Of a stretch of 60,000 bases of DNA, positions 11,796 through 24,451 are shown one piece after another. The stretch's first letter is position 1. Every line of letters starts with the position of its first letter. A model generated the notes under the pieces. It was not told the origin of the DNA and ran no database searches. It was given only the letters and a program-made list of their open reading frames with translations. The DNA is from Membranipora membranacea (taxonomy: Eukaryota > Bryozoa > Gymnolaemata > Cheilostomatida > Membraniporidae). Made by a program: the position numbers and the translations under genes. The stretch covers positions 10,666,001 through 10,726,000 of the forward strand of contig OU612075.1 of NCBI GenBank assembly GCA_914767715.1, read 5' to 3'.

Positions 11796-13067
11796 AAATA
11801 GCGTTATCTATCAACTTAACAACACAAAAGCTGCCTGTTATCTAATGAGTACTAACATCTCTTTAATTCCTAATCCAATACCTGTGAAAAAGAATTATCT
11901 GAGCTTTCCTAACCACCGGATTAGTAGGATTAGTATCATTGCCTGCCTCTTTTCATCGCCAGGCTAATTTGAGAACTCTTGTCAACTCTTAACTATACTG
12001 GGTCAAGGATTGATAGGGGGATGGGAAAGTGGTATATATAAAGCTTAAATTCATTTGACTGAATGAAGTTTTCTGCATGGGTGTGTAAAATAGACTCCCC
12101 CAACTCACCTAAGTGCCACTCCCATTATTGAACCACTTTTATATACTTTTCATGTGGATTCAAACTCATATAAAAAACAATGGGCTGTATAAATTTGGAG
12201 TTGTCTGCTCTCAATTTGCTAAAATAATTCATTTGGCTTTTTACCTGCAAGCTTTTTTTGGGACTATGATCAACAATGGAGATATTCAGAAATGCAGAAA
12301 TTCTCAACTACATAGGAAAATAATTTTAATCTTGGCATTGCTTAGTTAATTTTGACCATCAATCATTGTCATCACTCTTATTCAATGCCGAGATTATTCA
12401 AGATTGACAAATAATAAATGTTACAAGGGTGAGTAGTACAGATCATGAATAAATTAGAAATTGCCTTCCCCTGGTTAACCCTTGATGGAGTATAACACTA
12501 ATTTTATGGCATTGCTGGTTAGATTATATTTTCTATCACGGATATGAGAATAGTATATAGTGAAAGAATCAGAGGGTTTATTAAAATGATCATAATAAAT
12601 GGTTTTAGGTTTGAGATTATGGCTCATAATTCTACGTTGCTGTAGTTGTCATCGTTGTCATTATGACTCCTAAAATTTTGTATATGTGATTGGATGGCAT
12701 CAAATGGCAATGATTGAAAAGATCTTCGCATGTGTCTATCCAATAAAGTGTTGGTAACACATTTCATGAATTGAGTTGTCACTACCAACTCAGACCAGGA
12801 TGAGGGTTTCTTGTGGTCAAAGTCTCGACAATCATGATGGCCCTGATAATAAAAATATATTTGATTTTCACTCCAATTGAACCCCTTATTTGTCTGTGGA
12901 TCGTCGCTAAATGATGATGAATTCTAAGAATTTACAGATGCCAAGAGTTACTTGTAAATGTATGTATATATTATATAACATACATCATATTTTTTGGATA
13001 ATTGATTCAAATTATGACTAATTATCTGTTCTGAACACCTAACATCGAAAAAATGAAAATACTCGCA

Positions 13068-14895
13068 ATTCTTTCCATATGAGAAATTTGAACTCCATAC
13101 GCCACAACTAATCCCTGATGTAACAATTCATTCCAATTGCATGTCATTTATAGTGATGACCATAGGACTGCCGCAGTTCCTGATTTTGGGCTTGGTGTGG
13201 GTGGGGGGTGGGGTGGGAAGGATGGAACTCTATTTGCTTTGCAGCTTGAAACCAACTCTGAACATAAACTTTTAACTGCTAAAGTTGGATCATTTATCAT
13301 TCCCGAAACACTTTCTGATTGGTTGGAATATAAACTAACTAGTTAGAGCTTCTGGCAATAGTTTATGGAATGCAGAAGTACGACCAATATGTTTTCGGAA
13401 ACCCAGATGTAATAGTTCATACTGATCATGTTGTTGTTGTTGGCATTACAGAGATACCCAATGAAGATATACTACAGACCGGGCACTGAACAAGTTACAG
13501 CCGATATGCTGTCCAGAGCTCCTGTTTGTGACCCACAGGCTAGGACAGCTACAGAACAACTATTCACAGTGAACCAGCTGAGATCCTTCATGTCCGACCT
13601 AACCACTAGCAGCCTAAAAAAAGATCTGGCAGTATCAGAAGTTACATATAACAGGATTCAACGATATACAAGTGAAGATCCGGTGATGATTCAGCTACAA
13701 TCTCTGATAACTCCAGGCTGGCCTTGAAAAATAAGTCAAATTTCAGAGGATGTAAAACCCTACTACCCCTACAAGCACGAAATGGCAGTGCTTGATGGCA
13801 TCATCTATAAAGGTTCCAGACTAGTCATACCAATAACGGCTAGAGCTGAGATACTGAACAAGCTTCACACTAGTCATCAAGGTACTGCAGCTACCATCAG
13901 GAGAGCATGTGGAGCAGTAGTGTCTAGCCGCAAATGGCAAAGGATATCCGGATGAAAACTGAAATCTGGGTAACCTGTGCTCTAGTCTCTCCATTGCAGC
14001 AGCATGAGTCACTTCAAAGCCATGACATACCTGATGTCACCTGGAGTAAAATTGGGATGGATATACTCACCTAGCTACAAACGGAGAGATTACTTGATGT
14101 TGGTAGACTGTTACTCGGATTTCTTTGAGTGTGAGCCTCTGTCTGATATGCAGTCAAGATAAGTTATCAAAACCTGCAAGAAAGCTTTTGCGAGGTATGG
14201 AATACCTCATCAACTACACTCAGACATCGGACCGCAGTTTGTCTCAGCTGAATTTGCAAAATTCAGTGGGGAGTGGGGATTCAAACATACAGTCTCATTT
14301 CCTGGGCACCAGCAGTCCAATATGGCAAGGCAGAAGCAGCAGTATATATAATCTAGAAACTGATGAAAAGAGCTGATGATCCCTACTTAGCTCTTTTGGG
14401 GTATCGCAATACCCCCACTGCAGGAATGTCCTCATCCCCAGCACAAAGAATGTTTGGACATTCCACAAGATCTATTCTGCCAACAGCAAATCCACTGTGT
14501 ACTGATATCTTAACCCAGAAGGCGATGAAGAATATGGTTACTCAAAATCACTATAGTCACTCAGCTAAGGGACTTTCTCAGCTGAATATTGGTCCGCCAG
14601 TGCTGCTGCAAAACTTTGCATCTCAAAAGTACAAGTGGCAACAAGGAAGAGTGGTAGATCAGCTGTCGAATCATTCTATACCTAGTTTCAAACAGCAGTA
14701 CAAATAAGGGAGTAAGAAGAAATCGTGCAGACCTGCGTCTTATAGCTGAACCTGAGTCGGACCAGACCGAAGAGGAAGCTGCAGTCAGTGGCGGGAAGTA
14801 CACCAACAGGAGGTACTCCAGTGGTGAGTACACCAGCAGGAAATACACCAACTAAAGCATCTACAAACCTTGTTGCCACACTAACCAATTGCTGA
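13068..14895 (+). mobile_element. Degenerate Ty3/Gypsy pol: RNase H to integrase
   Basis: From about 13345 the sequence encodes, with several frameshifts and stops, the end of RNase H (LELLAIVYGM; then YRPGTEQVTADMLSRAP after an internal deletion). An integrase zinc-binding start (KLHTSHQG, about 13860), an integrase core (LVDCYSDFFE near 14100; HSDIGPQF near 14218) and the C-terminal part (about 14363-14750) follow. Reverse transcriptase, protease and gag are not seen. Bases 13068-13340 are not clearly assigned. The element is dead. The flank after 14895 (up to about 15060) matches 5260-5420. Confidence 0.78.
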
Positions 14896-15129
14896 ATATC
14901 ATTCTGATATTCAATCCATTACACAATCATTTTTATTATCTGAATAGTATTATACTTGTTTAGTTTTGTTGTTTTTGTGTACAATTTTCATCAAGCATGT
15001 TAATACATCGTGCTTTACTCTTTATTTGTCTTGTTTCGTATTTGTGTACCTTTATCACTAGAACTGATAAGATCAGTGACCACCGAACAGAAGCAAAACT
15101 CAGTTGGACAAATCATAGCTTAGTTCACT

Positions 15130-15240
15130 GGTCAGAGTGATGTTTGATCAATTTCGATTCATGTGTCTGTATTCGGAGTTGCTCCCCGTTCATTAGAGGG
15201 AAAACAACTCTGAATTTAGGCAAATGTATCAAAATTGTTC
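15130..15240. mobile_element. Foldback (inverted-repeat) element, old copy
   Basis: Two imperfect inverted arms surround a short loop. The left arm has TCAATTTCGATTCATG and ATTCGGAGTTGC, and the right arm has the reverse complement with changes (CAACTCTGAATTTAGGCAAA). The arm sequence matches the better-preserved foldback copy at 22239-22359. Confidence 0.55.
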
Positions 15241-15245
15241 TAGAG

Positions 15246-16033
15246 CATGGGTGTGCAACCTTTTTCTAAAAAAGGCCAAATTTTACACAGGCTCAATACA
15301 AAAGGGCGCAACATATCTCTCAGGTGTAAATTCGGAACCGGAGTAAAATTGTTGTACAAACTAAAACAGATGTATGTGTAAAAGCTGTGGTATGTTGCAA
15401 GGAACTTCAGCTCAACAGTAATATTAATTTAAAAAATATTGTGAAGTTTTGTGGTGTGATGTTTGATCTGGCTGGGTAAATGACTGTATCCCAATTTTGC
15501 ATGTGTATGGAAAAGGGCATGGGGGGTGGTGGGAGGAATACTGTAGCGACCCTCCGCAATGGGGAAGTTTTTTGCAAATGCTTGTAAAATTAGATTCAAT
15601 CTGGAACATTTTAGCAATAAAGCAGGAGCATTTGTAACATGAAAACTTGTAATACTCATTTGCATTTCTTGTTCAAAGTGACAGATTTGCCAAAAAAAAA
15701 ATTCACTATGATATTAACAAAAAAATTTATTCGAATTTCCAAAGGTCACCGTTCTGGGTTATTTTGAAAATAAAGCACTTGAAAAAGGATGTAACACCAA
15801 TACAGTTAAGATGATTATGTCTAGAAACAGCTTTGGAAGCTACATGCTTTATGCTGAATGGCCACTATTTCGAAATATATTGTGCCTACATACTTGAATA
15901 TCAAGAATACAAAATGCGAAATAGGAATCGAAATGAATGTGTAATAAAATTTTTAGGCATAGGGCCACAATCAGCCCGCAAAAGATTGTTCATTAGGCAG
16001 CACCGGAAAAAAGGCCGCAGGTTGCCGCAGCTG
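15246..16033. mobile_element. hAT-like non-autonomous DNA element
   Basis: The left end CATGGGTGTGCAACC and the right end GGTTGCCGCAGCTG are imperfect terminal inverted repeats sharing GCAACC. Both ends are followed inward by a GGCC-containing purine/pyrimidine pattern seen in many hAT ends. Flanks TTCTAGAG (15238-15245) and ATCTAGAG (16034-16041) match at 7 of 8 positions, the target-duplication length of hAT elements. There is no transposase frame. Confidence 0.55.
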
Positions 16034-16041
16034 ATCTAGAG

Positions 16042-16553
16042 TTATGCGGGACTTTTACTTCTTCCCAATAGCAATTGGCGGTGTAAAATTCTAAAATCTG
16101 ACAATATCTGACAAACACAACTATGTCTGAGAATAAAACCCACAGCTTATTTTGCAGCCCATTAGGTAATCGTCACTGAGACATAATTCATCTCATGTCA
16201 TGGTATATGCTGCCTGGTAAAAAAAAATACAGTGGCACGCTTTTAACGAATAAGAATATCTATGATTGGTGTTACACGTCACAAATACAACGACACAACA
16301 AATTATATAGCCTTTTTTGTCTAGATAAAAAATTTACGCAATAAGAAGATTGCAATTGCCACTATCTGAACTAATGTGAAAAAGCAAATTGAATGATAAA
16401 GATAATGACAAGTACATGGGCAGCTACTATAGAGAACTGAATAATAGTAAAATCTGTGACAAGTTTGCATGAATGAATGAAAATAACTAAGAAATCATAG
16501 CTGCTGTTATTTAAACTCACATGGGAGAAGTGTAATTATAGCAATGAGTAAAG
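16042..16553. other. Unassigned spacer
   Basis: This is AT-rich DNA between two DNA elements. I see no gene, repeat or RNA in it. It belongs to a segment of about 2 kb (15062-17138) that is missing at the equivalent place upstream of unit B. Confidence 0.4.
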
Positions 16554-16792
16554 CAGGGGCGTCTTTCAATTAGAAAGAGTGATCCTTTACTAAAGCAAGT
16601 TATCACTATCACATCGCTCAAAATTATGGTATTTCAATTAAAAGAAATTGTTCCCAAATCGCTCACTCAGATTGTATATAGTTCCATCAATGACTGAGCG
16701 ATTTGAAAGCGAGACCCCTAGAAGGTATCGCTTCCTCATTGAGTGAACGATCAGATTGCAATTTTGGCTATTTCTAATTGAAAGACCACCCC
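16554..16792. mobile_element. MITE with terminal and internal inverted repeats
   Basis: The left end GGGGCGTCTTTCAATTAGAA and the right end (reverse complement) GGGGTGGTCTTTCAATTAGA match over about 20 nt. Inside lies a second inverted pair, AAATCGCTCACTCA (about 16655) and TGACTGAGCGATTT (about 16691). It is about 239 bp long with no coding capacity. No clear target duplication was found, so the superfamily is open. Confidence 0.65.
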
Positions 16793-16865
16793 AGATTACA
16801 TGACAAGACAACAAAATAATCTAAACTCCCACTTCTACTTCTACGTCGATGGGGATTGAATAAAA

Positions 16866-16982
16866 ATGGCTAGAAAAAGCCGAAAAAACTGGTGCTGGCT
16901 GTTGCAACTTTTCTATGTCATAGCATCAACTGCTGTTTTTCATACTACTCCCAAAGAGAAGATCAGGTATGAATCTAGTTAA
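16866..16982 (+). CDS. Short frame with signal-peptide-like start (uncertain)
   Basis: An ATG in a good context (AAAAATGGC) opens 38 codons. The product begins MARKSRKN and continues with a hydrophobic stretch (WCWLLQLFYVIASTAVF), like a signal peptide. A possible donor (CAG/GTATGA, about 16969/16970) and a possible acceptor (about 17033) would extend the frame in phase into sequence that then runs into the Gypsy 3' region. It could be a captured first exon or chance. The product is not recognised. Confidence 0.2.
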   Translation: MARKSRKNWCWLLQLFYVIASTAVFHTTPKEKIRYESS

Positions 16983-17176
16983 CTTGACAATAATTGAGGA
17001 TTGATGGGCAAAACTGTAGGTGTTTATTGTGTGCAAAAATAGGGCTCAGCTGCCACATAAGCTGTCAGATGTCCCCTATGAGAACTGCTTCATGGGCATT
17101 GCCATTATACCACCTCAGACTATCGTTTTCGGTGGAATCATTTGCCTCATCTTGCTAAAAGGTTTAATAAGGGAGA

Positions 17177-17392
17177 TGTTGATTGTATGCTGGATGCATG
17201 AGTTTGTATATATTTTGTCACTCTTTTATTCATCTCAGTCATAGTAATCAATCTGTATTTGTAGATGTTAGATGCCTAGAGTGGACATTAAATATAATAC
17301 ATAGATCTTACACAGTATCAGACCAGCTCAGAAATATCATTGTTTTGCTTTACCGGTTTATTTACAGCCTGCATTGTTACTATGCAATCACA
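17177..17392 (+). mobile_element. Putative Gypsy 3' LTR upstream of unit C
   Basis: This is the counterpart of 5467-5679. It starts TGTTGATTG after the same AAGGGAGA polypurine stretch and ends CAATCACA. It ends 230 bp before the unit C start codon. Confidence 0.5.
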
Positions 17393-17622
17393 CCTGATAA
17401 ACATGAAGATGGTTTAGGGTGAATCAATGGAACCAATTCACTGAGGTATTTGTAATCAATATCAAACAAAGCTCCTTTAAAAGCGACTGTGCTTGCATTT
17501 GTCGATATCTGTCAATGAGCTTATAGTTATTAGCATAGAAATGGTCAAAAGGAAATCGTTATCTCATCACTATCAACAGTGTCAGATTGTCAAATATCAG
17601 ATTGTGTAGTAGGTGTCTAAAT

Positions 17623-20600
17623 ATGGCTACAGCGGCAAGGCTTACTGAACCAAGACCTTTGGAATATATAAAGACAACAGTAACCAGAGATACAGCCTGT
17701 GGATTCTGTGGTCTGACATTATATGAGATACAGGAACCAAGAGCTCTACCCTGTGGTCACACTCAATGTACTGAGTGTATCCATGTCAACTATCAGAATA
17801 AGGAGATAGAGTGCAAAGTCTGCAGGTAAGGCCATTAGAGTCATAACCTCCAAAATAAGTTTTGTGTCGGAATAGTTTGGTGGTGCCAAGGTGCTTGTTT
17901 GTTATTTGATATTGTCATCGCTAGGCATAACAATATCCTTCACTTAGAGCAGGTTGTGTTGCAGATACATTGCACAGAGGAAGTCCAGCAAATCATCCTC
18001 ACCCAACAGCATCTAACGTCCAAGGGAATTATATATTTATAGGGAAACCTTCAAAGATGTAAACATCAGAGCACTACCAACAATTCCTGAACACCTTGTA
18101 CAGGAAGCGCTGGCTGATACAGAGTTAGGATTACCGTCAGCAGGAAGAGAATGTAATCGATGTGAGGATGGGAAAGTGAAGGCTGTGGTCTGCTGTGCTG
18201 ACTGTAAGAAAAGGTTCTGTCACCAACATGCTGAGGTAGGAACCCATCACCCTCAACTCAGTATAGAAATATGTAGATTTTTTTGTGAAACTCATAAAAA
18301 CAACTACGATACCTGACAACTGTTACCTAGCTGGGTCGCCAAATGGATAAATCATATAAACAAATCTTCTTCTGAATACAAATTTTCAATCTGTATATCA
18401 TTCTGAGTTACAAAGTATTACATACCTGAACAAAGTAATTTTATAATTCTCGATGACTTAGGTAGTATACTGTACTATTTATACAGGACCACTTGTTCCA
18501 TTGTGGCGATCATGCACTTCTGCCAATAGAAGACAACCTGACACCAGAAAGATACGAGGTAGAAAGATGTAAGACTCACAAGAAGCATGTCCTTGATGAG
18601 ATTTGTAAGAACTGTATGAAGCAGTTCTGTAAGAGGTGTGATTCCAAGGTAGCATGTTCAGCATATTGGGCTCCAGCCCTTAATCAAGGTTGGTGTAGAA
18701 TGAGTCCATGAGTTAATTGCAGAGTAAAAGGAAGAGACAACGGAAAACAGTATTGGTAAATTTGAAAATAACTACTTGTGAGAAACCATCACTTTGATTA
18801 CAGCGACCAGGTTTAATTCACTGGCCATTTTTGGTCAGGCTATTTTTTGATTTAATGAAGAGCCACTATCCGAGCAAAAGTTTCAGATTTTTATTATTAT
18901 GTATCAGTCTAATAGGATAACCGAATAGGAAAATAGTAGAGATATTTAATCTTGGAGTACAAGGTGCAATGCCAGATCCTTATCACCAAAATTTAAAATA
19001 TGGAGATAGGGTTCGTTTGAACACCCAAAATGCAATGAAAATATCCGGGGAATAAACCTCTGGAAATAATAACTGTCCTTTCTGTTGTTCTTGTAATTTA
19101 AGGCATGTGCCATGAGGTTGTCCCACTCAAAGATGTGACCAAAGAAATGAGGGAGAAACTACGACAGCTGTCTCAGAATATTATAGACAAAATAAAAAGA
19201 TGTAGAGACATTGAAAAGTCAGGCTGGAGGCGTCTAGCTGAACTGGAAACTCATATAGATAACATTTATAATCAGATAGATGAAAGGGCTGAAAATCTGG
19301 TTAGTTGTTTTTTGATGCAAAGAAGTATATTGGAATTCGTCTTTGCATGATACAAGAGCAAGCAACTCTCTCATATTATAAGAGATGCTTTGAGACTAGG
19401 TTTATTAATCATTGTATGTAGCTCATGCGTTTGGTCATCAGAGCAACAATGGTGTTTATCCTAGATAAATATGACCCAAGAGGGTGTTGTCAATATGACT
19501 TGAAAATTGAACAACCCTGAGTTTAGTAGATCATTTTCGATCCAATTCGCCGGCATTCCAGTTGTTCGTACTCTTCAGGTGAGCTGCCAAGCTTTTGCCA
19601 GCAACCCAAAATCCGATGAAGGCAAATTGGATCATTTTGATCTAGAGTATATTGGTAAAATTACACTACATTGTCTATTGATTTCTTTATACATATTTTG
19701 GTTTCTATCACCGACTACAGATTCAGCAAATCAAAAGAGAAGCTGAGGACCTGAAAATAGAATTTAAAGACCATCTTAACAAGTCGACAGAAATGGTAGG
19801 CGAGTTTTCTGAGGAAATGCTGCTGAACACCACAGTTCTGGATGACCTGTATATCTATGGAACTCATTTAGCAGACAGAAGAGCAGACGAGCAGCTACTG
19901 GAAGAGTTTGATGAGGTATCTTCAAACCTAACACAAGCAAATGACAACATGGAGTATGAGACAAAGGTTGCCCTCAAAACACCCTATCTGCATACAGGTA
20001 ATAAGTTTGCATACAGGTATATTATATATTATTATAATGGAGTTGACTAATATATATTTATATGTATATATATGTATATACTCATATCTGCACATGCGGG
20101 GCAATGATCACAATGACCAAGGGGTTAATAACCGAAACGAAGGAAATATTAGATGGCATAAAGCGATAGAGCTGGATTAATGGATTAAACTGATATTATG
20201 TTCCTTCCTGTTTCAGTGTTTTGGTCTAAATCCTTTAGGAGTAAGAGGTAGCTCAGTTGGTTAGAGCGCCGTCTTCAACACGCAAGTGATGAAGGTCGTG
20301 GGTTCGAATCCTACTACTGGGGTTAGGTTGGCCCCCAGGTGTGCTCCAACAACCTGCTTGTAGACTGAAAACAAAAATGGCGCAGCCTTGCCATTAAGGC
20401 AAAAAGTATTTCGCCGCCCATGCTTCGGGATGTGGCGTGTGATATGTCATCCGAATTTAATCAACCTTTTAAACAACATTTAGGAATTTGTAGACATGAC
20501 CAGGGAAATTGGAACCAGTTTGTGAAAAAAGTTAGAACTAGAAACTAAAAGTACAAATGGATTGTAGCACGCAGTCCACATGTGACTGTAGGGATAAGCT

Positions 20601-21681
20601 TACACAAGTTTATAATGATAGTATTCGAAAACTTTCTAATCACCAGTTTGATTGTTATTTTCCAGGTCCAGACTCAGTGAATTTTAATGGAGAAATGGGA
20701 TTCCTACCAACAGCCATAACACATGTAAAGCAAGAGAAAACAGGTGATCGCTGCATTGGGGTGAGCTGGACGCACGACGACAGAATACTCTGCGCCACAC
20801 AATTCGGCCTTGAGATAAGAGACCCTGTTGACCTTAAATTACAAAAGCAACACCTAGTTAATAACTACAAATATTCCACTGCTACTCTTTGTGGAAGCAA
20901 ACTGTTCATAAAGGGCGCTTCAGCTGACTTAAAGAAACACACAACCTTTTCCGGATCACTCGAGCAGCCTAGTTGCTCTATATTACACAGTGCAGTCACT
21001 GTTGGACCAGTCCCTCCTACCCAAGTGTCAGCAAACAAAAACCATGTAGCAACCATTGACCACGCCAATAACATGTTAAAACTCTTTTCAACTATTAATG
21101 AAGAGCACCAGTTTGACATTCAGCTGACAGAAGGACAGCTTCCATTTGGAGTTCATCTCACATCTGATGCAGCACTAGTGACTTACCTGGGAGATGGCAA
21201 GCTGTGTAAATATGCTCTGTCACCATCACCAGACTCAATCTGGACATATGAACGACTGGAGGGACCTACAGGAGTAACAACAGATGAGTCAGGCTTCATC
21301 TATGTAGCAAGTGGGCGCGAATCCACAATCAACATCATCTCAGCTGAAGGTGTGTATCATAAGCAACCCAGACAGCGTTAATTTAGTTTTACTTGGTTAT
21401 TTTATTTGAACTTATTTAGAGGTCAAATTTGGTTGTGGCCTACTATGATTCGAGTTGGGATGTTTGAACACCACTCCAGTTTGTAACTCTGATGATCCTC
21501 AAACACCTCACTTTACGTAATTTGTGTACCACTTGTAGGCGAGAAGTTAAAAGAGCTGACTCACGAGAAGCTACAGGAGTGTATCGATAGAGATGCTTGG
21601 ATCTATGACATCGCTGTGAGAGATGGGAAGATGGTGTTAGCTTGTCATGATGAGGGTGTTATGCTCTACAATATGAGCTAG
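17623..21681 (+). CDS. Unit C: intact TRIM-type RBCC-NHL-like protein, 632 aa
   Basis: The predicted exons are 17623-17825, 18043-18235, 18487-18688, 19103-19299, 19721-19997, 20666-21349 and 21539-21681, all in phase (1899 nt with stop). The RING is complete (C3HC4, spacing as in B). B-box 1 reads CNRCEDGKV...CHQH, and B-box 2 reads CKTH...CKNCMKQFCKRC. Exon 3 is 15 nt shorter than in D and the other units. The coiled-coil exons match D more than B. The propeller and 3' flank match E more than D. Propeller loops differ strongly from E (for example ASGREST against PIAHKST) although the flanking DNA is nearly the same. The likely role is a cytoplasmic E3 ubiquitin ligase with a propeller recognition domain. 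The exon 3 donor GTTGGT is weak but has GT. Confidence 0.88.
20241..20478 (+). mobile_element. SINE-1, copy in unit C
   Basis: It has the same tRNA-like head (TAGCTCAGTTGG ... GGTTCGAATCC) and body as in B, flanked by a perfect 7-bp duplication TTTAGGA at 20234-20240 and 20479-20485. It lies in the intron before the propeller exon. Confidence 0.85.
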
Positions 21682-22238
21682 TTAAAGAGATTAACTGGTT
21701 ACTGCACCGTTATTTGTTTATGCCACGACATGTCAACAGCTACTCAGATATATGAACCCTGAACCCAATGCTGTGTGATTAGTTAGCTACGCTTAAAGTG
21801 TTGTGTACAATGTGTGTGGCAATCCTATTACATTAAATATTTCATATAATATTCAATATCGGTGAAAGCTGTCGAGTATATATTATCATGTCTATTTTAG
21901 ATGATGTGATTGAGTGGTGCAATGCATGATAATTCCTCCACATAATAATATTGTACATGTATTTTACCCCATAATTATGTCATTTTGATTTTCAACTGAA
22001 TAAATTTAGATGGCAATCAAGGTGATATATATTTCAAGCCGCTAGAACTGAATAAGACTTGTTAGGCTTTTGTTTGCTCGCCCGATCAGATCACCTCAAA
22101 CCAGCTGGTTGGGCGCTCTCTAGCGTGTTGGAATAGACACCTATGTGTGAGGAAGTCGGCGTTAAGGTCAGAACACATGGCTTCAAATAAAAGGTTTGTA
22201 AAACTTTTGTGAGTTTCGTTTGTGAGAGTAGGGTTTGG

Positions 22239-22359
22239 CCTAGATCAAGGTTGATCCATTTGCCTGCATTCGGAGTGACCCCCTCCACTGGTCATGCGGC
22301 ATGTGACCAGTGGAGGGGGCAACTCCGAACACAGGCAAATTTATCAAACTTGACCTAGG
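22239..22359. mobile_element. Foldback element, copy after unit C
   Basis: A hairpin of about 121 bp runs from CCTAGATCAAGG to CCTAGG. The inner arms CCCCCTCCACTGGTCA and TGACCAGTGGAGGGGG are a perfect 16-bp inverted repeat around a loop of about 9 nt. The outer arms pair with mismatches. No coding sequence. Confidence 0.75.
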
Positions 22360-24451
22360 TTTTGGTAAATGTATAATAAGTCAATCAATGCCTTGATTCA
22401 ATTTTTGGACAAGTTTTTAGTAATGCAATAACAATGTCTATCCACATCCTACCTTGATCCCTGCCTCAATTGAGTCCGACCTAGTTGACCAAAGCTTGGA
22501 ATATTTGACAAGTAGTCTAGGCGAGCTAAAACGCTTTCACAAATCCATACCAAGCTAGCAAGCTTTGCTCTCGCAATGCAATAAGCTATCGTTTTTATCG
22601 ACCCATCAGGAAAGCCTCCATTGTTCATTCAAGGTTCATTAATAAGAACAAGTATTGGCTATGAGTTTAGCTAGGTCCCAGCAAAGTTGCAAACAATAAG
22701 AGCACATATAAGTTGATCCTGGGTTTTCAAAAAACATCGTTACTTAGCTTGAAATCTAAAATCACAAGAGTTTTTTCCAATTGTCACCAATTTGTAGCGC
22801 TGTCCAAAAATCCCATCTTTGTTGTAAATGAATTATGGCTTTCCACCAAAAACAAACAATAAAAATGATGAAATGTCAGCATAGATGCATGTAAAGAATC
22901 GCTATCACCGATCTTTCGAAGATGAAATACAAATTAAATTAGCCGGTAACCTCTGCCTTACTGCAAATTTAACATTGAACCTTCTGAACCCGATAATGAA
23001 CAAATTTCTGTACTTATATGTAAAGAGTTTTGCAATTTCATGATCAAGTCGAAGAAGAACAACTTTCAAAAATGATGCAAATCAATATAAACACCTTTGC
23101 TTCAATACGTAACGTCAACCACATCAGTAAGCGCCTCAATTCTTGTAGTCCATATGGTGCATTTGTGAATTAAGGTTTAGTAACGCTTTAACTGACCATA
23201 TATTGATTGTATAGGAGTTGTCTTAACATCATCAATGTGGACACAATTCATATCCACATAACATTTTGCCTATTTATTTTGATAAAGCAGCTTGGATCTT
23301 TGATATCGCTGTAAGGGATCGGAAGATATTGTAAGCTTGTTAGAAATGGGTTGTCATGCGTTTCAATATGGGCCAAATAGTGTTTACTATCAACTTAACA
23401 ACGCAAAAGCTGCCTGTTAACCAATGGGTACTAACATATCTATAATCTATAATTGGCCATAATTGCAAATCCAATACATGTGTAATACCGTATATATATT
23501 ATTATTTATATTGAAATCAGAGCTATCCTAACCACCAGATTAATATCATATTTTGCTATAACTCCTTGGTTTTAAACCATTAATACAAGTAAGCTAAAGT
23601 TTCTCTTCATCCAATAACAATATCGAGTCATTTCATCCAATACAAGGAAATCCCTCTTTTCATCGCCAGACTAATTTGACAACTCTTGTCAAATCTTAAC
23701 CAACACTAATTTTTTGGCTTTGCTGGTTTGAATATATTTTGTACCAAAGATTTAAGAATAGGATATAATGGACCCCCATCATTTAGAAATACTCGGGACA
23801 ATTGAGTGCTGGTTTTAATAGCTCATAGGTTCACATTGTCGCATCGCTACAGAGTTTGTCTTCGTCCTTATTAAGACTATCATGCAGAGGTTCATAGGTT
23901 CACAGGTTCATAGCCATGATTCAATTCAATAAAATGATCATATTAAATGGTTTTAGGTTTGAGTTTATGGTCCATAATTCTGCGTTGACATTGTTGTCGT
24001 AGTTGTAATCTTTGTTATGACGGCTTGAAAAAAGTTTATATATGTAATTAGATGGCATCAAATGACATGAACTGGAAAATCTGATTTTTTTATAAATTCT
24101 TTGCATGTGACTGTCCAATAAAGTGTTCCATGGGTTAATGTTGTCACTATTAACTCCATTTGTACCTTTTTTGTACGTTGACTGTCGCTTAATGAAAATA
24201 AATTCAAATATATTTCAGATGCTAATAATTCTTGATGAATGCAATAGATATGCCATAACTTTTTACTTATTCTTATGGGTCTATATGGGGCTCCCTGCAC
24301 ACAAGGCTGTCTTCAATTTCTTCACACAAAAAAGAGCTTATCTTCAATTTTAAACTGCCATCTTCAAATTAAATTCTCAGAAACAATTATTTATTATTGA
24401 TCTAACAATTCATTTTTTTTACACCAACCTTTGTTTTAATATAGGACCATG
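22360..24451. other. Spacer after unit C
   Basis: This non-coding DNA is duplicated after unit E. Apart from the relic last exon (about 23280-23376) I see no gene or element in it. Near 23885-23905 a short direct repeat of GTTCATAGGTTCACAG type is present. Confidence 0.55.
23280..23376 (+). pseudogene. Relic of the family's last exon in spacer C
   Basis: A decayed last-blade sequence (CTTTGATATCGCTGTAAGGG, then GGTTGTCATGCG) matches the other spacer relics, with an additional in-frame stop (GTAAGC region) and no normal stop. Confidence 0.65.

Larger units (their letters stand above)
9894..13067 (+). other. Spacer B-C, first part
   Basis: The sequence matches the A and F spacers, with SINE-2 (10174-10500) and a relic last exon (about 11698-11795). 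Around 11890-12560 it has sequence absent from A and F. Part of that (near CTTTTCATCGCCAG) matches the spacer after C, so B keeps an older form. I see no gene in it. Confidence 0.65.

Noticed and set aside
19507-19746. An extra exon between CC1 and CC2 in units C and D
   Set aside because: A donor-like CTTCAG/GTGAGC exists, but no matching acceptor and phase was found and units B, E and F lack it.
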